Source: Globodera rostochiensis
Taxonomy: Eukaryota; Nematoda; Chromadorea; Rhabditida; Heteroderidae
NCBI GenBank assembly: GCA_018350325.1
Contig: JAEVLN010000026.1
Coordinates: forward strand, 372,001 to 436,000
Direction: 5' to 3'
DNA length: 64,000 bases
Part shown: positions 32,711-45,421 of the stretch, in pieces
How positions within the stretch are numbered: position 1 is the first letter of the stretch
Layout: the number at the start of each line of letters is the position of its first letter
The notes under the pieces: model-generated
The model's input: the letters and a program-made list of their open reading frames with translations, nothing else
Databases searched by the model: none
What the model was told of the DNA's origin: nothing
Translations under genes and position numbers: made by a program

Positions 32711-35700
32711 TAACGCACCCCCATCTAAAATTGGGGTTTTAGTTACGTTTTTGAAATTTTGTATTTTTCGGAAGAAATAAGTGTAGCTAAAAAGGAGGAG
32801 AGTCAGGACGACGAGAGTAATTGGACATCACGCACCCATTAAAACTTGTTTTAGTTACGTTTCTGGGAAAATTTATTTTTGAAGAAATGGTAGTGGCTAA
32901 AAAGAGAGAGTCTAACGACGAGCAGTAAATGTGGACATCAACAGCACGCCCATCTAAAAAATTGTTTTAGTTACTTTTTGAAATTTATTTTTCGAGAGAA
33001 ATAGTGGTAATAAAAAGAGATGAGTCAGACGACGAGAGTAAATTTGGACATCAACGCCACCCCCATCGAAAAATTGTTTTAAGTGTACTTGTTTTGAAAA
33101 TTTTATTTTTGAAGAAATAGTGTATCTAAAAAGGAGAGTCAGACCAGACGAGAGTAATTTGGGACATTAATCAACGCACGCCCCATCTAAAAAAAAAATT
33201 GTTTTTAGTTACGTTTTTTGAAAATTTTATTTTTGAAGAAATAGTGTGCGAAAAAGAGAGAGTCAGACGACGAGAGTAATTTGGGCATCAACGCACCCCA
33301 TCTAAAAATTGTTTTAGTTACTTTTTTGAAATTTTATTTTTTGCAGAAATAGTGTGCTAAAAAGAGAGAGTCAGACGACGAGAGTAATTGGACATCAACG
33401 CACCCCGTCTAAAATTTTTTGAAAATTTTATTTTTGAAGAAATAGTGTGCTAAAAAGAGAGAGTCAGACGACGAGAGTAATTTGGACATCAACGCACCCC
33501 ATCTAAAAATTATTTTAGTTACTTTTTTGAAAATTTTATTTTTTGAAGAAATAGTGTGCTAAAAAGAGAGAGTCAGACGACGAGAGTAATTGGACATCAA
33601 CGCACCCCGTCTAAAATTTTTTGAAAATTTTATTTTTGAAGAAATAGTGTGCTAAAAAGAGAGAGTCAGACGACGAGAGTAATTTGGACATCAACGCACC
33701 CCATCTAAAAATTGTTTTAGTTATTTTTTTGAAAATTTTATTTTTTGAAGAAATAGTGTGCTAAAAGAGAGAGTCAGACGACGAGAGTAATTTGGACATC
33801 AACGCACCCCATCTAAAATTGTTTTAGTTACTTTTTGAAAATTTTATTTTTTGAAGAAATAGTGTACTAAAAGAGAGAGTCAGACGACGAGAGTAATTTG
33901 GACATCAACGCACCCCATCTAAAAATTGTTTTAGTTACTTTTTTGAAAATTTTATTTTTTGAAGAAATAGTGTACTAAAAAGAGAGAGTCAGACGACGAG
34001 AGTAATTTGGACATCAACGCACCCCATCTAAAAATTGTTTTAGTTACTTTTTTGAAATTTTTGTATTTGAAGAAATAGTGTACTAAAAAGAGAGAGTCAG
34101 ACGACGAGAGTAATTTGGACATCAACGCACCCCATCTAAAAATTGTTTTAGTTACTTTTTTGAAAATTTTATTTTTTGAAGAAATAGTGTACTAAAAAGA
34201 GAGAGTCAGACGACGAGAGTAATTTGGACATTAACGCACCCCATCTAAAAATTGTTTTAGTTACTTTTTTGAAAATTTTATTTTTTGAAGAAATAGTGTG
34301 ACTAAAAAGAGAGAGTCAGACGACGAGAGTAATTTGGACATCAACGCACCCCATCTAAAAATTGTTTTAGTTACTTTTTTGAAAATTTTATTTTTTGAAG
34401 AAATAGTGTGCTAAAAAGAGAGAGTCAGACGACGAGAGTAATTTGGACATCAACGCACCCCATCTAAAAATTGTTTTAGTTTAATTTCTGAAAATTTTAT
34501 TTTTTGATGAAATAGTGTGCTAAAAAGAGAGAGTCAGACGACGAGAGTAATTTGGACATCAACGCACCCCATCTAAAAATTGTTTTAGTTACTTTTTTGA
34601 AAATTTTATTTTTTGAAGAAATAGTGTACTAAAAAGAGAGAGTCAGACGACGAGAGTAATTTGGACATCAACGCACCCCATCTAAAAATTGTTTTAGTTA
34701 CTTTTTTGAAAATTTTATTTTTTGAAGAAATAGTGTACTAAAAAGAGAGAGTCAGACGACGAGAGTAATTTGGACATCAACGCACCCCATCTAAAAATTG
34801 TTTTAGTTACTTTTTTGAAAATTTTATTTTTTGAAGAAATAGTGTACTAAAAAGAGAGAGTCAGACGACGAGAGTAATTTGGACATTAACGCACCCCATC
34901 TAAAAATTGTTTTAGTTTAATTTCTGAAAATTTTATTTTTTGAAGAAATAGTGTACTAAAAAGAGAGAGTCAGACGACGAGAGTAATTTGGACATCAACG
35001 CACCCCATCTAAAAATTGTTTTAGTTACTTTTTTGAAAATTTTATTTTTTGAAGAAATAGTGTACTAAAAAGAGAGAGTTAGACGACGAGAGTAATTTGG
35101 ACATCAACGCACCCCATCTAAAAATTGTTTTAGTTACTTTTTGAAATTTTTGTATTTGAAGAAATAGTTTACTAAAAAGAGAGAGTCAGACGACGAGAGA
35201 ATTTGGACATCAACGCACCCCATCTAAAAATTGTTTTAGTTACTTTTTTGAAATTTTTGTTTTTTGAAGAAATAGTGTACTAAAAAGAGAGAGTCAGACG
35301 ACGAGAGTAATTTGGACATCAACGCACCCCATCTAAAAATTGTTTTAGTTACTTTTTTGAAAATTTTATTTTTTGAAGAAATAGTGTACTAAAAAGAGAG
35401 AGTCAGACGACGAGAGTAATTTGGACATCAACGCACCCCATCTAAAATTTTTGAAAATTTTATTTTTTGAAGAAATAGTGTACTAAAAAGAGAGAGTCAG
35501 ACGACGAGAGTAATTTGGGCATCAACGCACCCCATCTAAAAATTGTTTTAGTTTAATTTCTGAAAATTTTATTTTTTGATGAAATAGTGTGCTAAAAAGA
35601 GAGAGTCAGACGACGAGAGTAATTTGGACATCAACGCACCCCATCTAAAAATTGTTTTAGTTACTTTTTTGAAAATTTTATTTTTTGAAGAAATAGTGTA

Positions 35701-38700
35701 CTAAAAAGAGAGAGTCAGACGACGAGAGTAATTTGGACATCAACGCACCCCATCTAAAAATTGTTTTAGTTACTTTTTTGAAAATTTTATTTTTTGAAGA
35801 AATAGTGTACTAAAAAGAGAGAGTCAGACGACGAGAGTAATTTGGACATTAACGCACCCCATCTAAAAATTGTTTTAGTTACTTTTTTGAAAATTTTATT
35901 TTTTGAAGAAATAGTGTGCTAAAAAGAGAGAGTCAGACGACGAGAGTAATTTGGACATCAACGCACCCCATCTAAAAATTGTTTTAGTTACTTTTTGAAA
36001 ATTTTATTTTTTGAAGAAATAGTGTACTAAAAAGAGAGAGTCAGACGACGAGAGTAATTTGGACATTAACGCACCCCATCTAAAAATTGTTTTAGTTTAA
36101 TTTCTGAAAATTTTATTTTTTGATAAAATAGTGTGCTAAAAAGTGAGAGTTAGACGACGAGAGTAATTTGGACATCAACGCACCCCATCTAAAAATTGTT
36201 TTAGTTACTTTTTTGAAAATTTTATTTTTTGAAGAAATAGTGTACTAAAAAGAGAGAGTCAGACGACGAGAGTAATTTGGACATCAACGCACCCCATCTA
36301 AAAATTGTTTTAGTTACTTTTTTGAAATTTTTATTTTTGAAGAAATAGTGTACTAAAAAGAGAGAGTCAGACGACGAGAGTAATTTGGACATCAACGCAC
36401 CCCATCTAAAAATTGTTTTAGTTACTTTTTTGAAATTTTATTTTTTGAAGAAATAGTGTACTAAAAAGAGAGAGTCAGACGACGAGAGTAATTTGGACAT
36501 CAACGCACCCCATCTAAAAATTGTTTTAGTTACTTTTTGAAAATTTTATTTTTTGAAGAAATAGTGTACTAAAAAGAGAGAGTCAGACGACGAGAGTAAT
36601 TTGGACATCAACGCACCCCATCTAAAAATTGTTTTAGTTACTTTTTGAAATTTTATTTTTTGAAGAAATAGTGTACTAAAAAGAGAGAGTCAGACGACGA
36701 GAGTAATTTGGACATCAACGCACCCCATCTAAAAATTGTTTTAGTTACTTTTTTGAAAATTTTATTTTTTGAAGAAATAGTGTACTAAAAGAGAGAGTCA
36801 GACGACGAGAGTAATTTGGACATCAACGCACCCCATCTAAAAATTGTTTTAGTTACTTTTTTGAAAATTTTATTTTTTGAAGAAATAGTGTACTAAAAAG
36901 AGAGAGTCAGACGACGAGAGTAATTTGGACATCAACGCACCCCATCTAAAAATTGTTTTAGTTACTTTTTTGAAAATTTTATTTTTTGAAGAAATAGTGT
37001 ACTAAAAAGAGAGAGTCAGACGACGAGAGTAATTTGGACATCAACGCACCCCATCTAAAAATTGTTTTAGTTACTTTTTTGAAATTTTTGTATTTGAAGA
37101 AATAGTGTACTAAAAAGAGAGAGTCAGACGACGAGAGTAATTTGGACATCAACGCACCCCATCTAAAAATTGTTTTAGTTACTTTTTTGAAATTTTATTT
37201 TTTGAAGAAATAGTGTACTAAAAGAGAGAGTCAGACGACGAGAGTAATTTGGACATCAACGCACCCCATCTAAAAATTGTTTTAGTTACTTTTTTGAAAA
37301 TTTTATTTTTTGAAGAAATAGTGTACTAAAAAGAGAGAGTCAGACGACGAGAGTAATTTGGACATCAACGCACCCCATCTAAAAATTGTTTTAGTTACTT
37401 TTTTGAAAATTTTATTTTTGAAGAAATAGTGTGCTAAAAAGAGAGAGTCAGACGACGAGAGTAATTTGGACATCAACGCACCCCATCTAAAAATTGTTTT
37501 AGTTACTTTTTTGAAAATTTTATTTTTTGAAGAAATAGTGTACTAAAAAGAGAGAGTCAGACGACGAGAGTAATTTGGACATCAACGCACCCCATCTAAA
37601 AATTGTTTTAGTTACTTTTTTGAAAATTTTATTTTTTGAAGAAATAGTGTACTAAAAAGAGAGAGTCAGACGACGAGAGTAATTTGGACATCAACGCACC
37701 CCATCTAAAAATTGTTTTAGTTACTTTTTTGAAAATTTTATTTTTTGAAGAAATAGTGTACTAAAAAGAGAGAGTCAGACGACGAGAGTAATTTGGACAT
37801 CAACGCACCCCATCTAAAAATTGTTTTAGTTACTTTTTTGAAATTTTTATTTTTTGAAGAAATAGTGTACTAAAAAGAGAGAGTCAGACGACGAGAGTAA
37901 TTTGGACATCAACGCACCCCATCTAAAAATTGTTTTAGTTACTTTTTTGAAAATTTTATTTTTTGAAGAAATAGTGTACTAAAAAGAGAGAGTCAGACGA
38001 CGAGAGTAATTTGGACATCAACGCACCCCATCTAAAAATTGTTTTAGTTACTTTTTTGAAATTTTTGTATTTGAAGAAATAGTGTACTAAAAAGAGAGAG
38101 TCAGTCGACGAGAGTAATTTGGACATTAACGCACCCCATCTAAAAATTGTTTTAGTTACTTTTTTGAAATTTTATTTTTTGAAGAAATAGTGTACTAAAA
38201 AGAGAGAGTCAGACGACGAGAGTAATTTGGACATCAACGCACCCCATCTAAAAATTGTTTTAGTTACTTTTTTGAAAATTTTATTTTTGAAGAAATAGTG
38301 TGCTAAAAAGAGAGAGTCAGACGACGAGAGTAATTTGGACATCAACGCACCCCATCTAAAAATTGTTTTAGTTACTTTTTTGAAAATTTTATTTTTTGAA
38401 GAAATAGTGTGCTAAAAAGAGAGAGTCAGACGACGAGAGTAATTTGGACATCAACGCACCCCATCTAAAAATTGTTTTAGTTACTTTTCTGAAAATTTTA
38501 TTTTTTGAAGAAATAGTGTGCTAAAAAGAGAGAGTCAGACGACGAGAGTAATTTGGACATCAACGCACCCCATCTAAAAATTGTTTTAGTTACTTTTCTG
38601 AAAATTTTATTTTTTGAAGAAATAGTGTGCTAAAAAGAGAGAGTCAGACGACGAGAGTAATTTGGACATCAACGCACCCCATCTAAAAATTGTTTTAGTT

Positions 38701-41700
38701 ACTTTTTTGAAATTTTATTTTTTGAAGAAATAGTGTGCTAAAAAGAGAGAGTCAGACGACGAGAGTAATTTGGACATCAACGCACCCCATCTAAAAATTG
38801 TTTTAGTTACTTTTTTGAAAATTTTATTTTTTGAAGAAATAGTGTGCTAAAAAGAGAGAGTCAGACGACGAGAGTAATTTGGACATCAACGCACCCCATC
38901 TAAAAATTGTTTTAGTTACTTTTTTGAAAATTTTATTTTTTGAAGAAATAGTGTACTAAAAAGAGAGAGTCAGACGACGAGAGTAATTTGGACATCAACG
39001 CACCCCATCTAAAAATTGTTTTAGTTACTTTTTTGAAAATTTTATTTTTTGAAGAAATAGTGTACTAAAAAGAGAGAGTCAGACGACGAGAGTAATTTGG
39101 ACATCAACGCACCCCATCTAAAAATTGTTTTAGTTACTTTTTTGAAAATTTTATTTTTTGAAGAAATAGTGTACTAAAAAGAGAGAGTCAGACGACGAGA
39201 GTAATTTGGACATTAACGCACCCCATCTAAAAATTGTTTTAGTTTAATTTCTGAAAATTTTATTTTTTGATAAAATAGTGTGCTAAAAAGTGAGAGTTAG
39301 ACGACGAGAGTAATTTGGACATCAACGCACCCCATCTAAAAATTGTTTTAGTTACTTTTTGAAAATTTTTTTTTTTGAAGAAATAGTGTACTAAAAAGAG
39401 AGAGTCAGACGACGAGAGTAATTTGGACATAACGCACCCCATCTAAAAATTGTTTTAGTTACTTTTTTGAAATTTTATTTTTTGATGAAATAGTGTGCTA
39501 AAAAGAGAGAGTCAGACGACGAGAGTAATTTGGACATCAACGCACCCCATCTAAAAATTGTTTTAGTTACTTTTTTGAAAATTTTATTTTTTGAAGAAAT
39601 AGTGTACTAAAAAGAGAGAGTCAGACGACGAGAGTAATTTGGACATCAACGCACCCCATCTAAAAATTGTTTAGTTACTTTTTTGAAAATTTTATTTTTT
39701 GAAGAAATAGTGTGCTAAAAAGAGAGAGTCAGACGACGAGAGTAATTTGGACATCAACGCACCCCATCTAAAAATTGTTTTAGTTACTTTTTTGAAAATT
39801 TTATTTTTTGAAGAAATAGTGTACTAAAAAGAGAGAGTCAGACGACGAGAGTAATTTGGACATCGACCCATTTAAAATTGTTTTAGTTACTTTTTTTGGG
39901 AAAATTTTATTTTTTGAAGAAACAGTGTGCTAAAAAAAGAGAGTCAGACGACGAGAGTAATTTGGACATCAACGCACCCCATCTAAAAATTGTTTTAGTT
40001 ACTTTTTTGAAAATTTTATTTTTTGAAGAAATAGTGTGCTAAAAAGAGAGAGTCAGACGACGAGAGTAATTTGGACATCAACGCACCCCATCTAAAAATT
40101 GTTTTAGTTACTTTTTTGAAAATTTTATTTTTTGAAGAAATAGTGTACTAAAAAGAGAGAGTCAGACGACGAGAGTAATTTGGACATCAACGCACCCCAT
40201 CTAAAAATTGTTTTAGTTACTTTTTTGAAAATTTTATTTTTTGAAGAAATAGTGTACTAAAAAGAGAGAGTCAGACGACGAGAGTAATTTGGACATCAAC
40301 GCACCCCATCTAAAAATTGTTTTAGTTACTTTTTTGAAATTTTATTTTTTGAGAAATAGTGTACTAAAAGAGAGAGTCAGACGACGAGAGTAATTTGGAC
40401 ATCAACGCACCCCATCTAAAAATTGTTTTAGTTACTTTTTGAAAATTTTATTTTTTGAAGAAATAGTGTACTAAAAAGAGAGAGTCAGACGACGAGAGTA
40501 ATTTGGACATCAACGCACCCCATCTAAAAATTGTTTTAGTTACTTTTTGAAAATTTTATTTTTTGAAGAAATAGTGTACTAAAAAGAGAGAGTCAGACGA
40601 CGAGAGTAATTTGGACATCAACGCACCCCATCTAAAAATTGTTTTAGTTACTTTTTTGAAAATTTTATTTTTTGAAGAAATAGTGTACTAAAAAGAGAGA
40701 GTCAGACGACGAGAGTAATTTGGACATAACGCACCCCATCTAAAAATTGTTTTAGTTACTTTTTTGAAATTTTATTTTTTGAAGAAATAGTGTACTAAAA
40801 AGAGAGAGTCAGACGACGAGAGTAATTTGGACATCAACGCACCCCATCTAAAAATTGTTTTAGTTACTTTTTTGAAAATTTTATTTTTTGAAGAAATAGT
40901 GTACTAAAAGAGAGAGTCAGACGACGAGAGTAATTTGGACATCAACGCACCCCATCTAAAAATTGTTTTAGTTACTTTTTTGAAAATTTTATTTTTTGAA
41001 GAAATAGTGTACTAAAAAGAGAGAGTCAGACGACGAGAGTAATTTGGACATCAACGCACCCCATCTAAAAATTGTTTTAGTTTAATTTCTAAAAATTTTA
41101 TTTTTTGATGAAATAGTGTGCTAAAAAGAGAGAGGCAGACGACCAACGCACCCCATCTAAAAATTGTTTTAGTTACTTTTTTGAAATTTTTGTTTTTGGA
41201 AGAAATAGTGTACTAAAAAGAGAGAGTCAGACGACGAGAGTAATTTGGACATCGACCCATTTAAAATTGTTTTAGTTACTTTTTTTGGGAAAATTTTATT
41301 TTTTGAAGAAATAGTGTACTAAAAAGAGAGAGTCAGACGACGAGAGTAATTTGGACATTAACGCACCCCATCTAAAAATTGTTTTAGTTACTTTTTTGAA
41401 ATTTTTGTATTTGAAGAAATAGTGTACTAAAAAGAGAGAGTCAGGCGGTGAGAGTAATTTGGGCATCAACGCACCCCATCTAAAAATTGTTTTAGTTACT
41501 TTTTTTTGGAAAATTTTATTTTTTGAAGAAATAGTGTACTAAAAAGAGAGAGTCAGACGACGAGAGTAATTTGGACATCAACGCACCCCATCTAAAAATT
41601 GTTTTAGTTACTTTTTTGAAATTTTTGTTTTTGAAGAAATAGTGTACTAAAAAGAGAGAGTCAGACGACGAGAGTAATTTGGACATAACGCACCCCATCT

Positions 41701-42172
41701 AAAAATTGTTTTAGTTACTTTTTTGAAATTTTATTTTTTGAAGAAATAGTGTACTAAAAAGAGAGAGTCAGACGACGAGAGTAATTTGGACATCAACGCA
41801 CCCCATCTAAAAATTGTTTTAGTTACTTTTTTGAAATTTTTGTTTTTTGAAGAAATAGTGTACTAAAAAGAGAGAGTCAGACGACGAGAGTAATTTGGAC
41901 ATCGACCCATTTAAAATTGTTTTAGTTACTTTTTTTGGGAAAATTTTATTTTTTGAAGAAACAGTGTGCTAAAAAAAGAGAGTCAGACGACGAGAGTAAT
42001 TTGGACATCAACGCACCCCATCTAAAAATTGTTTTAGTTACTTTTTTGAAAATTTTATTTTTTGAAGAAATAGTGTACTAAAAGAGAGAGTCAGACGACG
42101 AGAGTAATTTGGACATCAACGCACCCCATCTAAAAATTGTTTTAGTTACTTTTTTGAAAATTTTATTTTTTG
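32688..42172. repeat. 109-bp satellite array, about 85-87 monomers
   Basis: Head-to-tail monomers of 109 bp, AT-rich, with the marks GACATCAACGCACCCCATCT, GAAGAAATAGTGTACTAAA and AGAGAGAGTCAGACGACGAG. The first five or so monomers (32.69-33.3 kb) are longer and divergent; the centre is nearly uniform, the usual picture of an array homogenised from within. Variant monomers recur: a short form missing the TTGTTTTAGTTAC block (33.41, 33.61, 35.44 kb), a form with AGTTTAATTTCTG (34.48, 34.92, 35.55, 36.10, 39.24, 41.08 kb), and a CATCGACCCATTTAAAATTG form (39.86, 41.25, 41.90 kb). This indicates copying of multi-monomer blocks. The right end stops inside a monomer and fuses to the 3' end of the packaging ATPase gene. 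Confidence 0.97.
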
Positions 42173-42874
42173 AAGAATTTTAAAACCATTTTTGGAGACA
42201 AATATAATTTTTTCGTCGTCCTCCGGAAAAATGTTTGTCCTCAGTCGTAAAATGTTGTTAGTGTTTGCGTGAAGGGCCACCAACAAATACCCATACGGCT
42301 CAGCGCACGCCTGTTTATACGCGTCAATCAGAAACCCCTGCTCGCGAGGGAATATTTGAGTGGCCAAATTGCGAATGCTCAACATGTCGTTTGGCGCCCT
42401 CATAAGGAAAATGTACTGGGCGTTTGACCTTGGCACTCTCATTGCCTTGTCGAATAGGTTTTGCGTGAGGAAAATCACCGCAAAGTTGTTATGGTGGGAC
42501 TTTTTGGTGTACAGGTCGGCCAACTTCTTCGCGTCAATCTCGCCCATCAGATCGTCGTATACAATGAGAAAGGGTTTTGGCAACTTGTTCAACATTTCGT
42601 CGGATGGGGCCCCTGCGTGAACAATTATGCCCTGCCTCTCCAATTCCGGAATCTGCGCAGAGTATTCGCCGTACGCCCAAACTTAATCAGCCAATAAATC
42701 TGTAATCATCAAGCGCTAACCTATTGCCTTAGGGGGAGGGGCAAACATTTCGTCTGCGCAGCTTAATAGGCGAAGGACCAGTTGGGTTTTGCCCGACGAT
42801 GAGGGCCCACTGACAATAATCCCGCAGGGGATCGGAAATTTTAACTCTTGCTCGTTTATTCTCGGATAGTCCAT
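42146..42874 (-). CDS. Virus-type DNA-packaging ATPase (A32/FtsK-HerA fold)
   Basis: ATPase that drives genome packaging into capsids in Maverick/adintovirus-type elements. Exon 1 is 42874-42721 and exon 2 starts at 42681 (phase 1 join). Walker A is GPSSSGKT in exon 1. Walker B is LIVYDDL in exon 2, followed by SHHNNFAVIFLTQN, the sensor-like region typical of this group. Further family blocks are PYGYLLVAL and RLRTNIFPED. About 210 residues are of viral type. The last dozen codons run into satellite sequence, so the stop at 42146 lies in the array and the natural C-terminus may be lost or replaced. Start is the first ATG before Walker A, about 98 bp from the divergent next gene. Confidence 0.85.
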
Positions 42875-42973
42875 TACAAAAAAGATTAAAATGATTGATT
42901 GATTGATTGATTGGCCTCAATTTTAGGTGTTACTTTTTCCGTTATTACAATTTTTTTTAAACAAAAAACTTAG

Positions 42974-43533
42974 AAAAACCCGAAAATGATGTCATCATTT
43001 TGGACGACGACGAGGAAGACAGAAAGCCCCTTGTGGAAAAATCTGGGCCTTCCAAACGAGGAAGAAAGCCTCGCTGGGACAAACAACAGCAAGAACAAGA
43101 GGAGCTGCCGCCCCGGAAAATTCGTGCCAACGAAAGTGATGGTATTCTAAGGTCGCAGGCCTTGCGATTTATTCACTTCAGGCGAGGAAAAGAGCCAGCC
43201 AAATGTCTTTGACTACCCAACCATCTTTTGGAAACTCGCTCGACCAAAGGTAAGAGAGCCCCTACCAAATAACTTAAACTTAAACTTTTCTTCTTTTAGT
43301 ATGGCATCTTCACGTTTATGTGCAAGGATTGCCAAAACGCCAATTTCCTGCTGGGTGACCGCCGTTTCATGCTGACCCCCCAAAATGGCGAGGGCCGTTT
43401 GGAGTTCACCCAAACTTTCTGCCGCGACTGTGCCAAGCTGAACTTTGACTGCACGGACTTGATCATGAAGCACCAAAAGAGGGACGCCCCGACAAAGAAC
43501 GGACACTATCACCCGTACACAGGCGGGAAGTGA
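42974..43533 (+). CDS. AT-hook and zinc-binding protein with a SUMO-interaction motif (element gene, 5' end missing)
   Basis: Three phase-consistent exons: 42974-43141, 43182-43249, 43300-43533 (TGA). From the N-terminus: a hydrophobic-acidic stretch VIILDDDEED that fits a SUMO-interaction motif; an AT-hook-like basic patch KRGRKPR; a middle segment FDYPTIFWKLARPKYG; then two C-x2-C pairs (CKDC and CRDC) about 43 residues apart, which could bind one zinc. About 157 residues are visible; no ATG is in frame, so a first exon lies upstream in the short divergent spacer or is absent. I do not recognise the family. Position beside the ATPase suggests a DNA-binding or regulatory role (inference only). 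Confidence 0.6.
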
Positions 43534-43565
43534 TTTCACTTGATCATTTTGTCTATTTGTTAAAA

Positions 43566-45418
43566 ATGAGCAACTCCTTTTTTGTAATTTTACCCAGCAA
43601 TACGCCTGGGTTTGTTGGAAATAAAACGAATAAATTCAAAGTCCATTTGCCAAAGAAATTGGTGTTTGAAGGGTCGGGGTGGATGGTGGGAATGTCTGGC
43701 ATAATTTATCCCAACAGGTAGGCCAATTGGGCAAGAGCTTTTAGCCAATTACCTTTAAGTTGGGCAACAGTGGGCACCCTTGAGAAACAATACGTGATTG
43801 TTCATCTGCGCGATGGCCGCAAATATAGGTTCAGAGTGCCAAGCGGGAGTTTTCTTTCGCCACAACAACTTGAGCGTGGAATCCATCATGGCATGATATC
43901 CGAGATGGAACGGTTGATGACGCGGAAAAGGGCAGCTCTTGTAGAAGAGGAAGGAGAGCTTTTTGACCTAGAAGTCGTTGAGGAAGAGCAAGGCGTCGAA
44001 CCCCCGGGCGAAGCCCCTCTCCTGCCTCTGAGAAATGAGACTGCAACCCAAGAGAGGGAGCGTGCCCAAAAGGAGCAAAAAGAGAGACTTGCGTACGAAA
44101 AAGAAAATGACAGGCTGCGGCGTTTGGAGGAAGACCGTAAAGAGAAAGAGCGGCTGCAGCGGGTGGAGGAAGACCGTAAAGAGAAAGATAGGCTTGAAAA
44201 TGAGCGAAAGGCCAAGAGACAGAAATGGCTAGAGGATGGCCGCAAAGAGACTGAGAGACAACGGCTAGAGGCTGCGCGTAAGGAGACAGAGAGGTTACAG
44301 CGGATAGAGAATGCGCCGAAAGAGAATGAGCGGAAAGAGAAAGAGCGGAAGGAGAATGAGCGGAAGGAGAATGAGCGGAAAGAGAATGAACGGAAGGAGA
44401 ATGAGCGGAAAGAGAATGAGCGGAAGGAGAAAGAGCGGAAGGAGAATGAGCGGAAAGAGAATGAGCGGAAAGAGAATGAGCGGAAAGAGAATGAGCGGAA
44501 AGAGAATGAGCTGAAGGAGAGCGAGAGAGTTGGCAAGCTAAAACAAGAGAGCGCCAGCCAAGACAAAAATAAAGAACAAGAGAGAATGCGGCGAGATCAA
44601 GAAAGACAATTTAAACTGCGAGAGCTCGAGCTTCTCAAGGAGTTGAAACCGTATAGGGGTGGATGGATGCGCCTAGTGCAGGGCAAAGACCCAACCCCCG
44701 ATGTCCATTATCTGCACGAAAAAGATGAATACCACTTTGCCAATGCAGTTGATAAATATCGGATTTATCACCCAGAGCTGCCCTGGGATCTGCCGGCGTT
44801 TAACCCGTCCGCCCAAATTCAGCGGAACATCGCAGAGTTCAAAGGGTTGTTTGAACGCGAAGTGTACGACGAAAACTATGGGTCAAAAACGCGAGAGGAA
44901 AAAGAAGAGCTGCTTGTGCTAGTCAAAGGATTCCGTTTCTATTATATGGAGGATATTGGCAGATTTATGCTGAAAATCTTCGACAACAAAATTTCTCATA
45001 TCACATTGACCGATCAGTTGGCCTACGTACTTGGCTATGAGCAGGAACAGCAGATCCTAAACGAGGATCTCGCCAAATATTCCGTTGATTTGCGCGGCGG
45101 CGTGAGCCATTTGTGTATCTACCTTAACAGTGGGATCATTGAAAGCATGATTTTCGGCAATACTTTTGCCAATCTCCTCCAAGTGATTGCCGTTGAAGGC
45201 AAATCAGGGAGCGTGGTTGAGAAAGATTTCCAGACCCCTTTATTTCATAAAATAATCGCCCGCGAGGTGGATGTTTTGGATGTTGAGATTCGAACACTGA
45301 CCGGCCGGTATGTGCACTTACTTCTAAGGCCCTTTTTTAAATCTATTTTAGGGAAGTTCCATTTGATTTTGGGCAAGTAGTTTTGACGCTTCAGTTTAAA
45401 AAGGTTCTGACCTTTTGA
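43566..45418 (+). CDS. Penton-like/minor structural protein of the element, with charged repeat insert
   Basis: Three exons with matching phases: 43566-43717, 43760-45307, 45352-45418 (TGA), about 588 residues. The N-terminal part (FFVILPSN..., GSGWMVGMSGIIYPN, then SWATV) is the pattern seen at the start of structural proteins in Maverick/adintovirus-type elements. The C-terminal third (HITLTDQLAYVLGYE, then DLRGGVSHLCIYLNSG, ending in EVPFDFGQVVLTLQFKK) matches the same group's conserved C-terminal domain. Between them lies a long Lys/Glu/Arg-rich coiled-coil region (about residues 140-310) whose core is a five-residue tandem repeat (NERKE). The family assignment is good; calling it penton is an inference. 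Confidence 0.75.
44305..44520 (+). repeat. 15-bp in-frame coding repeat (NERKE) in the structural gene
   Basis: About fourteen 15-bp units of the type GAGCGGAAAGAGAAT encode KENER/KEKER pentapeptides. The length keeps the frame, so the repeat can expand without breaking the protein. The antisense frame stays open as a Ser/Phe-rich pseudo-protein (rejected). Confidence 0.9.
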
Positions 45419-45421
45419 AAA

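Noticed and set aside
39260..41698. Short frames MSKLLSSSDSLF in the 109-bp satellite
   Set aside because: They are translations of the monomer. The resemblance to the F-box-family N-terminus is treated as evidence of origin, not as genes.
43886..44566. Antisense Ser/Phe/Arg-rich frame of 226 codons
   Set aside because: Shadow of the Lys/Glu repeat of the structural gene on the other strand, whose flanks match a known family.
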